From: Parietaria judaica
Lineage: Eukaryota; Streptophyta; Magnoliopsida; Rosales; Urticaceae
Assembly: GCA_954871525.1 (NCBI GenBank)
Contig: OX940861.1
Span: forward strand, 8,602,842 to 8,666,841
Length of the DNA stretch: 64,000 nucleotides
Direction of reading: 5' to 3'
This document shows, in pieces, positions 33,738 through 45,839 of this stretch (positions are counted from its first letter, which is position 1; each line of letters opens with the position of its first letter). The notes below the pieces were generated by a model. The model made no database searches. It was given only the letters and a program-made list of their open reading frames with translations, and had not been told where the DNA came from. The position numbers and the translations under genes are program-made.

Positions 33738-33745
33738 TTTTAATA

Positions 33746-35043
33746 TTATAGAATTGTATATCATAAAAAAGTATTTAATACAAAATAATTTTCAATATTT
33801 TATAAAACTACTGATGTTGTAATAAAAATTAGATTGACACAGACAGGCAATCTAAACTCATTTATTTCACGATTAAGATTCACAACACCCGTTATTTTAC
33901 TTTTTATATTTCATCTAATTTTTTTGTTAAAGTCTCGTCAATATTAGAAAAGAGAATAAAATCAATATTTAAAAATTTCGAGAAGTAACACGTGTCTAAA
34001 TCTTATCATCAAATAAAAAATGTAGTTAGTAAATTATTTATTTGACAAAATTTTGAAAAATAAAATAAAATAATTAACATTAGAATATATAACCCTGAAA
34101 ATTAAAAAAAAAAAATACGTCTCCACAAAAATTATATCACCATTAATCCAATTAAAAATACAAAATGTGTCGCTCAATATGTTATTTTATGTATCAGTCA
34201 GTCTCATTCGATTGCCTCTTTTACTTTTACCAAACTCACCTAGTTCTTCTTATTTTTATCTCTCTTCCCCTTTAGAACAATCCTCGTCCCAACACTGTCG
34301 ACAATAAAAACAATGTCTCCAACCAGAACAGAGTGTGTGTCGGTGATCTACTTTCTATCACAAAATTGCATTGGCGATGTGAGGACGTAGTACATGCAAT
34401 GCAAATATCATAAGTATTCAACTTTTTGTTTTTCTTTTCAAACATATAGAAGCCTCCCTCAACAACCAAGAGAAGAGAAGAGAATCTCTCGAAAAAGGTG
34501 TGAAGTGGATGTATGAGCCGACACATGAAAGGTGAGACCAATTGTGATTGAATTGACCATCGCTCTCTCTCTACAGCTACACCCAGGCCAGGTGGGCTCG
34601 CTGGTTCCATTTCCTGATTAATTATTACACAAACACACGCAATGTACATTTACACTACACGAACTTATTAACTTATATGTATTGTGTCACGGGGAAAATG
34701 CAGAGATTCGTGTATTGGGCCATTTCGAATGTCATTGAAGTTCGAAAAGCTATAGACTATTTGAATTTGTATATATGACTGAGATACAAAATTTAGCCCA
34801 TATAAAACACTGAGAGTTTACTTACCGGCTTCTATAACCAGATTAATTGGTCTATAATTGGTCGGATCACTCTTTTAATATAAGTGTAACCAGGGCCGGC
34901 CCTGGGATCGAAAGGCCCGAAGCGAAGTCTAATTTTGAGACCCCTAATAGAATAATTTATAGAGTGTGAGATTACTAAATAGGTTCCCTCTAATGTAAAA
35001 CAAAGAGTTAAAATATAATCAATATTGTTGAGTCTCGTTTCTT

Positions 35044-35087
<44 letters not shown>

Positions 35088-35646
35088 TATAGTACGTCAT
35101 TTGTTGTTGAAATTTGTCGAGTACATAAATAGATGATTTGAATATGAAATTGGCGTTTTGCGTGGCTTAAATTAGAATATGGGGAAGTAATGAGAGTGGT
35201 TGGTTGGGGGAAAGAGAAGGATCCTCCTTATTTATTTCCAAGGCTTTTGCCTCATCACGTGAACAACATGAACTTTCTTTCTCAGTGTAGTGGGCTCTTT
35301 CTGTCATTACAGCCCAATTCGTTCCATAAGACACGGGACTCGTGTTGATTAACAATGGCAATTTTAAATTTGCGACATATTTTTTTATATAAAGTGGAGC
35401 ATATATCTGAGTTTCAGTTGTACTTATTAAATACCTAGTCTTGAAAATCTTGCATTTTTTTATTGATTTTTTCTTATATTTTTGTATGTTAAGCCATTTA
35501 CACATAAAAAAAATGTTAATTTGAGTTTAACACGTGTAATAAAACTCAAAATTTATGAAGATACATAGAAAAATATTAATCAAAACGCAAACTTCATGAT
35601 CTTGGGTACATAATAATGACAATTAAAATTTTTAAAGGGAGCTTAA
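33746..35646. other. Intergenic, no gene supported
   Basis: Includes an open minus-strand frame at 34272-34649 without recognisable domains and (AT)n at 35043-35084. A lone CAGGGCCGGCCCTGGGATCG end at 34891 is listed separately. Confidence 0.4.
34891..34960. mobile_element. Truncated transposon end, CAGGGCCGGCCCTG type
   Basis: CAGGGCCGGCCCTGGGATCG followed by AAAGGCCCGAAGCGAAG is a terminus of a type widespread in plant hAT elements. No matching right end was found, so only a fragment remains. Confidence 0.4.
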
Positions 35647-36526
35647 TGTCACGTTCCGCGTGTTCGTGACAGGCACGGCTAGACTGAGTGTTGATTGAAG
35701 CCTAAAGTGGCGGGTATGTGAGTTATGGTCGCTGAACAGAAAATGTTACGTGTAGGATGAGTCCTTCTCGTCCGTACACAAAACTGGTTGGGTTCTGTGA
35801 CCGTTCCCCTAATGAGCCCAAGGCAGGGCGAAACCACTCGACACTCACGGGTATAAGGCTGGTCCGCTGGTGGTATGGGACGCTAGTGGAGCCTCACGGA
35901 TAATGCTATTGTGCCAAGACTCTAAGCCCGTGACAAAGTGGTATCAGAGCAGATTCCGGGCCCCTACTGTTTCGCCAAGCGCTCAATCCTGACAGGGTGG
36001 GTCCTTAATAGAGGACGAGCAGGTGTGCATGTGTTTCGCACCCAAGCGCTCACACACGGGGGTGTGTCCGCCGTAGGCCCCTCTCGCGCGCAGACGGACT
36101 TGCAAGTGATCGAGGGGGAGTAGGCAGGGTATCACGGTAGAGGGTGGGTTCAAGTCCCTCCGTGGGCCGGGAAGATCTTGGGCGAGTCATATATTCTCCC
36201 CATGCTCGAGGGCGAGCATGTATTGAGTGGGGGAGAATGTCACGTTCCGCGTGTTCGTGACAAGCACGACTAGACTGAGTGTTGATTGAAGCCTAAAGTG
36301 GCGGGTATGTGGGTGATGGTCGCTGAACAGAAAAGGTTACGTGTGGGATGAGTCTTTCTCGTCCGTACACAAAATTGGTTGGGTTCTGTGGCCGTTCCCC
36401 TGATGATCCTAAGGCAGGGTGAAACCAGTCGACACTCACGGGTATAAGGTTGATCCGCTAGTGGTATGGGACGCCAGTGGAGCCTCTTGAGTAATGTCGT
36501 TGTGCCAAGACTCTAAGCCCGTGACA
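35647..36526 (+). mobile_element. TRIM (terminal-repeat retrotransposon in miniature)
   Basis: Two 289-bp LTRs (35647-35935 and 36238-36526) begin TGTCACGTTCCGCG and end AAGCCCGTGACA and are highly similar. The primer-binding site TGGTATCAGAGCAG (35939-35952), complementary to the 3' end of initiator tRNA-Met, follows the 5' LTR. The polypurine tract GTGGGGGAGAA (36227-36237) precedes the 3' LTR. The 302-bp interior codes for nothing. The flanks are TTAA on both sides (5-mers CTTAA/TTAAG), so the TSD is 4 bp or sits in a palindromic target. It contains a tRNA T-arm-like segment at 36140-36162. Confidence 0.9.
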
Positions 36527-36627
36527 TTAAGCTAAATAGTTAATTTGATAGTTTAAAATTGACAAACTAGCTAATGTTTACTTATATTTGTAAAATAGTC
36601 AATCAACCATATTAACCATTATAAAAA

Positions 36628-38802
36628 GGGAAAATTACGGTAAAAATACCCAACATTTGGTCAACCTGCATTTCGTGTACCCAACCTTTAAAACTGGCGG
36701 AAAAAATACCCAACATGCGTTGACCGTGACTTTGGCATAAAACCGTTAATTTTTTCGTTAACATTCGCAATGTGGCCGTTAACGGCAAAAATACCCAAAC
36801 TTTTTTTTTTGAAAAAAAAAATATTTTTTAATTTATACTTTTTTTTCTTTACTTGATTAGTGATAAATACTTGAATTCCAAATACATAGAATAACACAAA
36901 AGTTAGTCAAAACATCAATTGACTAAACCTAATCATGAATAAAACAAGGGAAAATTACGGCAAAAATACCCAACCTTTGGTCAACCTGTCTCTCGTGTAC
37001 CCAACCTTTTAAATACCCAACGTGCGTTGACCGTGACTTTGGCATAAAACCGTTAATTTTTCCGTTAACATTTGCAATGTGGCCGTTAGCGGCAAAAATA
37101 CCCAAACTTTTCTTTTTTGAAAAAAAAAATTTTAATTTTTTTAATATACATATTATATTATCAAGTTATGACCAAAATATACATATTATATTATCATAAC
37201 TTGAGGATATATGCGCTAAGAGTTTCACACATATATATACATATTATATAATATTGCTTTGAGATGCCATGCTATATATTTAGCTTAGTCCCCAAAATGT
37301 CTTACGATCAAAGGTGTCATTTTAGGATATTTATATAAAAAAAAAAAGCCCGGATACAGACCTGTCCAGGTCCGGGAAAAAAAAATCTCGGATAGGTCCG
37401 GATCCAGGTTATTTTTTTTTTAGTTAAAAGTGTTTTATTTATTGTTTAGTCCCTAATACCATTTTATCTGGGCCGTTGATCATGATCATCAAACGGCCCA
37501 GAATTAAAGGGCTTTAATTTTTTTTTAAATAAATATCCGGATCCGGACATGTCCGAATATTTATTTATCCGGATTCGTGTTTTTCTGAACCCGGATATGT
37601 CTGGGTCCGGGTTTTTTAATAATTATTTTTTAATAACCTTAAATTAACTATGTAATTGTTTTATTAATGATTAGGTTTAGTCAATTGATGTTTTGACTAA
37701 CTTTTGTGTTATTCTATGTATTTGGAATTCAAGTATTTATCACTATTTAAGTAAAGAAAAAAAATATATAAATTCAAAAAATTCAAAAAAAAATTCAAAA
37801 AAAAAGTTTGGGTATTTTTGCCGCTAATGGCCACATTGCGAATGTTAACGAAAAAATTAACGGTTTTATGCCAAAGTCACGGTCAACGCACGTTGGGTAT
37901 TTTTGCCGCCAGTTTTAAAGGTTGGGTACACGGGAGGCAGGTTGACCAAAGGTTGGGTATTTTTGCCGTAATTTTCCCATAAAACAATTACATAATTAAT
38001 TTAAGGTTGACAGTCAGACTTTAAACAAAAACTTAATCATATTATTTTTATTACATTTGACTATCTTAATTAGTCCCCAAAATATCTATTAGATATTTAA
38101 TACGGATTTAAAAAAAAATTAAAAAACCCAGACTCGGACATATCCGGGTTCAGAAAAACACGGATCCGGATAAATAAATATTCGAACATGTCCGGATCCG
38201 GATATTTATTTTAAAAAAAATTAAAGCCCTTTAATTCTAAGCCGTTTGATGATCAAGATCAACGGCCTAGATAAAACGGTATAAAGGACTAAACAATAAA
38301 TAAAACACTTTTAACTAAAAAAATAAAAAATAACCCGGATCCGGACCTGTCCGAGATTTTGTTTTTCCCGGACCCGGACAGGTATGTATCCGGGGTTTTT
38401 TTTTTAAATATCCTAAAACAACACCTTTGATCGTAAGACATTTTGGGGACTAAGCTAAATATATAGCATGGCATCTCAAAGCAATATTATATAATATGTA
38501 TATATGTGTGAAACTCTTAGCGCATATATCCTCAAGTTATGATAATATAATATGTATATTTTAGTCATAACTTGATAATATAATATGTATATTAAAAAAA
38601 ATAAAAATTATTTTTTTTCAAAAAAAAAAAGTTTGGGTATTTTTGCCGCTAACGGCCACATTACAAATGTTAACGGAAAAATTAACGGCTTTATGCCAAA
38701 GTCACGGTCAACGCACGTTGGGTATTTTTGCCGCCAGTTTTAAAGGTTGGGTACACGAGAGGCAGGTTGACCAAAGTTGGGTATTTTTGTCATAATTTTC
38801 TC
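36628..38802. mobile_element. Mutator-like TIR element with nested copy of itself
   Basis: Ends GGGAAAATTACGGTAAAAA and TTTTTGTCATAATTTTCTC with TSD TTATAAAAA (36619-36627) and TCATAAAAA (38803-38811), 8/9. Block order is A-C | A-B-D-C'-A' | D'-B'-A', where A is the roughly 185-bp terminal repeat. Removing 36948-37978 and one TSD copy leaves an element of 1135 bp, A-C-D'-B'-A', which is the reverse orientation of the insert. Block B has CCGGATCCGGACATGTCCGG-like words. Confidence 0.85.
36948..37978. mobile_element. Inner Mutator-like element, inserted in its own relative
   Basis: A 1031-bp element with ends GGGAAAATTACGGCAAAAA and its complement and an exact 9-bp TSD ATAAAACAA (36939-36947, 37979-37987). 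The TSD lies in the C/D' junction of the outer copy. No transposase seen. Confidence 0.9.
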
Positions 38803-38811
38803 TCATAAAAA

Positions 38812-39674
38812 TAGTCATATTAACGATTGACAAAATAGCCAATATTTGGCTATTTTGCAAATAAAAACCTTAAATTTATTAAACTGCAATGTGAACATAT
38901 ATATGAATGTGGCTATTCATTATAATTTCTCAATTCTAAAATATGTTGTTCAATTTTGATGTTTTTTAATACTTTTACCGCTGTTATTCGAAAGCATAAT
39001 TTCTGAAAGTTTACAAGAAAAGATGTTTTTGCTATGTCCATAAGGCTATAACTATGAAAGAAGTGAATAGTAATTGTAAAAAATCTCCCTGACATTAACA
39101 GTTCATAAAACGAATTTTCATAAACCACATTAACCTAACAACTGAAACTAATTATAGAGCTTAACCCGGGTTTAGAAACCATTATAATACTCGTTAAGAC
39201 AAAATTAAACTATACCCAACCAAGTATTTTGTGTTCTTGTTGATATCCTTGATCTATTTTTCATTTTAATTTTTCTCCTTGGATTGTTTCCAGTTCAATT
39301 TATTTTGCTTCAGAATACAGATGAAATGAAACAGTATTATATAAAAATGAAGCACAACTTCCTGATATACAGCTACACCAAACTGATAGTGCAAGTCTTA
39401 AAAATATAGTAAAGCACATACAAAATAGCTCTAAGTATTTTGTATACAGTTCCAAATCCACGATGGAATTTGACATCCACATAGAAGAGAACGTTTACAG
39501 GCCTAAATAGATTTCGGAAACCTATAAATTCCGATCGCGAAAAGGATAACGAGCCTCAAAAAGAAAGATTCGAGGCCATAATGTTACGGTGAGATGCACG
39601 ATCTGTGTTTTTCTTAGCTACTGAGAACAACGTACCTGTCTTTCGTTGCGAACTTCCTGAGAAAAGCCGATGTT
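38812..39674. other. Intergenic and probable 3' UTR of the gene at 39675
   Basis: No bounded repeat. A second minus-strand frame (39556-39747) overlaps the last exon of the neighbouring gene and could be an alternative C terminus if an additional splice exists. Confidence 0.4.
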
Positions 39675-42292
39675 TCATTGCTGCATATCTGCTACGTCCC
39701 TCCTCAAACGGTCGTCGCAGCTCAAAGGAAATCTCTCCTTCGCACAACTCTCGTGGAATTGATATTTTACAAACTTAGTTTGTACTTTCATCTCATCTTC
39801 TCGCCCTTTGCGCTTTTGTCTTCCGTCGACAGAATCAAACATCTCGAGATCACTGCCATGATGTATTTCTCCGTCGGTTTTAACCATTGGAAGCAAATGC
39901 TCGTTTCTTGACTGGTAAACGGACCTATTGGCTTGACTGCTTGAAAACTCGCAATCAAAGACTCTAATCCCTTGCTCTTCAAGTAGTAGCATCCACTCTG
40001 AGAGCAATATGCACACTTAGGTTTAAAATTTGTTGGGAAAAAACTAATTGTCTTAAAGGTCCTATGCGAAGAGATTAAAAGGAAGAAAACGAATTATAGA
40101 CAACAAAACTCATCTCTGATTAGCTGCCTCTTAGTCCACAATGCAACTACAGTTCAACATATTGTATTCGCAGTACATAATGTTGCCATATTCCTCAGAA
40201 CTAAACGGTGTACTCGCGATTTTCTCTGCTCCACGTTTACATGATCGGAACCTCCATTTTGTAACATTGCACGTTGAGAAACAAAGCCACAAGACCAAGA
40301 AAAAATGCACAAGTGAACAAGGAAACTTTGTTATGCCAGAGAAACTTACTGATGAGTGCTAATGGAGTTGAAACGTTTGGTACGATTAATTTTCGGTCCA
40401 TGCCAATCTGATCGGTAATCCACTTGGTCAATAGTGTGGCTAGGTGAGATTCCGAGAAGGCACGTACATAAGAAATGACTTTGGTCTGGCTATCAGATTT
40501 CCTGTTACAAATCTTGTATTAGTGTCCATCTGTATTTTCTCATGGTCAAGATCATCTTTAGCATACCCCACAAAATGTATGGCGTTGTCAGCGACAAGTA
40601 ACCATGTAACGGCAAGATTTTTCAAGTGTTGGCTTGATAACTGTAACTCCAACCCAAGCTTGAAGAGTGAGTAGTCCACCGTGACCACTGAATCATAAAG
40701 AACTTCTCGCAGAAGACATTCGTCTTTGGAATTCTGTAAAAGAAGAAGCAAATTATACTTAATATGACTAGTTTGACATAGAACTCTTTCAGTATTCTCT
40801 TTGGACTGAAGTAAACTGCTATCTTTTTAGAAGAACTGGTACATCCCAGCCCAAGAGCCCATATAGTCATTTTAGCCCAACAAATTTTCAATGTTTCTTT
40901 ACGTATAATTTAGCTATCAGTATTATTGTTTGTCGTTTTCCTTCCTCGTGTGTATAGCCTGATAATACGTCATAAGTTTGGAATTCAATCTTGAAGGGTA
41001 TTAAGGAATAATATGTTAAGACTTAAGAAAGTTACTTAGAAGAGTGTTTATCAGATACTTCCTTATTAAATTAGCAATTACTGAGCACATGGAAGTGGAA
41101 CACCGAACACTGATATTATCCCATCTTACATAGCTGATAGCACGCTTGTATCAGGCAAAAATTTCCCAACGATTTTGAGATGTATTGGTATCAAAAGACA
41201 CGTACAAGTGTAGATTTAGTGTCAATTTAATTTCAAATATATCATTGACCTCTCAATCATATTACTGTTAATTAACAATGGAGAGTTCAAGACAAGTGAA
41301 TGATTTAATTTCTTAGCTAATTTATGCAATAAATACAGGTTTAACTTGAAAAACTTACCAGAAGTTTGGCCACAGGCAAAGCCGGCTCCAACAGCATCTT
41401 CAGGAGGCTATCTGATATACAAAACCCAAATAACAGTTCAAGATATAAAACCAAACAAGTATATACATACACTACCTAATACCTATATATATATATAGGT
41501 ATATATATATATAATATTTGTGCATAGGGAATTCTCACCAAAGAACGAGAAACATCGAAATCCGGCGATCATTTGAACTGCGCAGTTCCCGGCTTCCTTC
41601 TCCAGCTCCACTCTTGAAATCTCAGTCCTGAACTTCAAGCAGAGCCTCAAAAGAAAAGCTTCACACATTACAAAACCGGCCAAACAGTAGATACTACCGG
41701 AACCCGATCCCGCCGTCCCCAGCCTCTTACGCGCCTCGTCGCTAGTCATTGGCAAAAGAGCTTGCAATTCATCCCCAACCACAGCCCTATCCACCACCAG
41801 CGCGCGCACCACGTCCAAGAAAGACGGACTCAGAGAACAATCGCCTCCACCGCCGTCGCGAATCTCCACACTGCACATGCTAAAATAGCTGATCAGCCCT
41901 TCCAAGAGGCTCTCGGCCTCTTCGAGCTGTTCTGTCTCAGACGCCAAGCTACAGAGCTCGTAGACGACCGGAGCGAGCGCTGCGATCCTCTTCACAGCAC
42001 CACTCGAGGCCGAGCACGATACCAGAAGCTGGAATAAGCCCTTGACGTCCGAGACTCGGCGCTCGCACCCCGGCCTCTCGCCGTGGAACGCCGCTGCCGA
42101 GTAAAACCAGACGACCTCCACAGGTGGATCGCCGACGCTGTGAATCAGGCGCGAGAAGATCGAGCAGTAGTTGGAGAAATCGGTGACGCCGTTGCGGTAA
42201 TCGGCGACGAACCTGCTTGCCGATTCTTTGAGCAGCGACGCGAGAGGATCACTGGTAATCCGGTTCTGGTTCATGATTTCAGAGCAAGGCAT
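39675..42292 (-). CDS. Unrecognised plant protein, five exons
   Basis: Coding exons on the minus strand at 42292-41539, 41411-41359, 40733-40567, 40501-40350 and 39997-39675. All junctions are GT/AG and the frames join, giving 482 aa. The third intron is only 65 bp. The N terminus from the chosen ATG reads MPCSEIMNQNRITSDPLASL. An upstream in-frame ATG at 42430 would add 46 residues, and one at 42274 would remove 6. Exon 1 is Leu/Ala-rich and looks helical (for example AVKRIAALAPVVYELCSLAS), perhaps an alpha-solenoid. The C terminus is charged (GRQKRKGREDEMKVQTKFVK). No signal peptide or membrane segment. I recall plant relatives of unknown function but can name no family. A LINE insertion lies about 200 bp upstream. 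Confidence 0.75.
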
Positions 42293-42471
42293 TGAACGTA
42301 ACAAGCGATGCGATTTGGATGCCGAAAAGCTAGGGTTTGGATATTTTGAAATTTGGGGGTTTGAGAGTGAAAATGGAAGACACTGGCGGGTATTCTGTTT
42401 GTAGTATGTAAAGGAGGGAATTTCTCTCATTTTGAATTCTGTCGTTTTACGAATTAGGAAATATTTATGAA

Positions 42472-42492
42472 TGTAATATTCTAATATATATT
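42472..42492. repeat. LINE target-site duplication, copy 1
   Basis: TGTAATATTCTAATATATATT, the 21-bp duplication found again at 44038-44058 with one difference (A to G). Confidence 0.85.
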
Positions 42493-44037
42493 TGTAGAAC
42501 TTTTTATTTTTTGGAAGAGAACTTTCATTAAACTTAACGGAGACTTAAATCTCTCGTTACAAATGTTTGCAACCACTCCGGGCAATTACAAGACCAAAAA
42601 TCCGCGGTTCCCTCAGGAATTCGGGATTTAGCTACCTCATTACAATGCCTAGGAATCCATTTAAAGACGCCGGACGGCGCCACCTCCTTTGCAAGAGCTT
42701 TGATGAGCGGCCCTTGTAGGCTTCCAACTATTCGGCCTTTAATGAGTTGGATTGCACGAAGGCAATCGGATTCCACTCTCGAGATTCTCCATCCCCGGTT
42801 ACGAGCGAATTGTAATCCATGAATAATGGCCGTGCATCCCACCGTTAGAGTAGACTCGACATCACCAATTATCGCGGCCATTACTCCTACCACCGTACCC
42901 CGGTGATTCCTCACGACTCCGCCCACCGATGCATTCTCGTGATCCTCAATCCAAGCTGCATCAACGTTAAGGGTGAGACCTCCGCCCCGGTCCACGAAAC
43001 TTGCTTCGCCGGCTTATCAAGAACTGGACACGAATCCGTGCTTCGCGCGCCTTCTTTAAAGCTTGCAAACCAACCCGCTATCTCTTCAATCCAAATGTCC
43101 GGGCGTTTGGATAAGTTCTCAAAGAGTCTTAGGTTCCGGTCCGTCCAAGACGCCCAAACGATGCCACAAAAAAGCTCCAAATTTTCCCTGAGAGACTATC
43201 CATCGCCCGTAGGAAAAGATCTCTCATGGGGATCGCCCCCGTCTTCTCGACCCACCGATGTAGCGTTGAGCTTTGCCAAATTGCTTGTGCTCTTTCGCAC
43301 CCCCAAATCGCGTGGAGGCCGTCCTCCGGTAGTGCCCCACGAAACTTGCAAAAAGGCAAGCAATCTACACCTCTAGCACGGAGCGAGCCAAAGGTAGGAA
43401 GGGCATCGAACCACGTTCTCCATAATAGGTGTTTGACTTTTGGTGGAATTTGAAGCCCCCACATCTTATTCCACCACCGTGAATCTTGGGAATCCGAGCA
43501 CGATGGTCCAACACGGGTGACTGATCTAGCGAGCCGATAGCCCGATCGGACCGTATAGTGTCCGTCCTCCTCGTAGTGCCACACCAATCGGTCGGGATGA
43601 TCTTCTTGACCTAGAGGTATTTTCACAATTGCTTCGGTATCGAACAGGTTCATCATATTCCGGACCAAATCTCTATCCCATCTTCCTTCCTTGACGAGAT
43701 CGGCAACTCTCCACGGAAACCCATCATCGGGTTCTTCAGTCACCACGGCGAAAGCCCCCGCTCTCGGAATCCAAGGTTGCGAGAAAACTCTTATATTCCC
43801 ATTTCCGACTTGCCACCTAATACCACGTCGGACCAAATCCCGACCCCAACAAAGACTTTTGCAAAGAAACGAAAAGTGGCCCTTACTTTCAAATTCGAGC
43901 ACTGAAGAGTCCGGGAAGTACTTCGCCTTAAGAACTCTAGCCATCAAGCACTCCGGGTGTTTGATTATACGCCAAGTGAGTCGGCCCACAAGGGCACAAT
44001 TAAAGTCGCCGAGATCCTTGTACTGTACATCTATCAG
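42493..44037 (-). mobile_element. 5'-truncated LINE with zf-RVT and RNase H remnants
   Basis: A 1545-bp insertion bounded by a 20/21-bp TSD (42472-42492, 44038-44058). On the minus strand the order is a reverse-transcriptase-associated zinc-binding domain (43989 to about 43180; WGLQIPPKVKHLLWRTWFD and a CLPFC cluster), a linker, then a plant-type RNase H domain (about 42990-42534; LNVDAAWIEDH, ESDCLRAIQL, WIPRHCNEVA). It ends in an A-rich tail next to the TSD. At least two frameshifts (near 43180 and 42990) separate the frames. Endonuclease and RT domains are missing, so it is dead on arrival. Confidence 0.9.
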
Positions 44038-44288
44038 TGTAATGTTCTAATATATATTATTGTACTTAATTTACTTGTGATAATACTACAAATATTATTT
44101 TTCGAACAAATCATTTTCCACGTGAGTATCTAGCACAAAATTCCGAAAAAATATATTCTATGCAGATTCTTTTATTTTGATTGGCTTCAAATTATTAGTG
44201 AGTGATGTTTTAGTATATAATCTATATTCATTTATTCATTGCTCTTGAAATATATAAATATTTAATATATATTTAGTATTTAAGTTTA

Positions 44289-45277
44289 GGGTAAATTGCG
44301 GCTAATGTACCCAATGTTTGATCTTCTGAGGATTATGTACCCAATGTTTATTTTCGGCGGCTAATGTACCCAATGTTTGATCCGTTAGATATTTTCGTGT
44401 TTTCCGTCACTTGACCGTTAGAGAGTTATCCTCCTCTATATGCACACTTTTCGTATTTTTGCCATAACTCACTCATTTTTTGTCCAAATTTTATGCACGA
44501 CCTATGGATAGAAAGATAAGAGATAGATCTACAACTTTAATGTTTTAAGTTTTGTAAAATCAGTTTTATAAAAATACGAAATTACAAATACAACATAAAA
44601 CTGGACATTAGTTTAATGCAAAATATTTGTTCCGAACAAATTTTAATATACTTAATGACTTTTTATGATGAAACGTAAAACTAAAAAGTTGTAGATAAAT
44701 ATTTTGTCTTTCTAACGGGTGTTTATTTATAAATTTTAGAGAAAAAAATGAGTGAGTTATGCCAAAAATATGAAAGATGTGATGCGAAATAATCTTTCAT
44801 ATTTTTGGCATAACTCACTCATTTTTTGTCCAAAATTTATAAATAAACACCCGTTGGAAAGATAAAAAGTTTATCTACAACTTTTTAGTTTTACGTTTCA
44901 TCATAAAAAGTCATTAAGTATATTAAAATTTGCTCGAAACAAATATTTTGCATTAAACTATTGTCCAGTTTTACGTTGTATTTGAAATTTCGTATTTTTC
45001 TAAAACTGATTTTACAAAACTTAAAACACTAAATTTGTAGATCTATCTCTTATCTTTCCAACCATAGGTCGTGCATAAAATTTGGATAAAAAATGAGTGA
45101 TTTATGTCAAAAATACGAAAAGTGTACATATAGAGGAGGATAACTCTCTAACTGTCAAGTGATGGAAAACACGAAAATATCTAACAGATCAAACATTGGG
45201 TACATTAGCCGCCAAAAATAAACATTGGGTACATAATCCGCAGAAGATCAAACATTGGGTACATTAGCCGCAGTACC
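44289..45277. mobile_element. Mutator-like foldback element, 989 bp palindrome
   Basis: Sister of 18844-19834 with the same arms and centre (near 44785). It starts GGGTAAATTGCGGCTAATG and ends CCGCAGTACC, where three T's of the usual CAGTTTACCC are lost. Exact 9-bp TSD TTAAGTTTA (44280-44288, 45278-45286). No gene. Confidence 0.92.
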
Positions 45278-45286
45278 TTAAGTTTA

Positions 45287-45839
45287 ACATGCATATATAT
45301 GCCAATTCCTCGAAAGGTGGTCAATTATGTCGTTTTAGGGGCTTTCACTTCTTCCTCCAACGACTGTAATGAAACGACTAAAGATACGTCAATATGTGAT
45401 GAGGTGTTAGTGAAGACAAAAACGACATCATTCTGTCAGTGAAACAAAAACGACATCGTAGTAAAGAAGACTAAATACGTCACTACGTCAGTTAATGGTT
45501 GGAAGTTTATTCGAATTGTTCATTTTCCTATTGCTCGGCCTTACCGTCAAACTGTGTCATGGCAACGATTTTTGTGGTTCTTTAAGCGTATTCGTCAGCA
45601 TTCATATAGGGTTTGAACACAAACCTCATCACTTTTATACTTGTGCATGATGTTTTCGTGTAGTTTTTGTGGTGTAGAATCCAAGGATATTCTTTCTTCT
45701 TCGATTGTCTTGAGTCTCGACTCAGTGTAGTTTAATTCTCTTTCGAATGTTCATATTTGTAATTGTCGTACTTATAAGGATTTGATTCAATAATTGTGTC
45801 GCACTTTCATCTAATCATTTTAAAATAAGATCACTAAAT
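45287..45839. other. Intergenic, no gene seen
   Basis: Repeated ACGACATC / ACGTCA words around 45370-45500. The start of the copia LTR lies somewhere toward the right end and could not be fixed. Confidence 0.35.

Noticed and set aside
34272..34649. Minus-strand frame of 125 codons
   Set aside because: No domain, no splice context and no leader features; likely chance.
42083..42295. Plus-strand frames over 41760-42300 and 42900-44050
   Set aside because: Antisense shadows of the minus-strand gene exon 1 and of the LINE.
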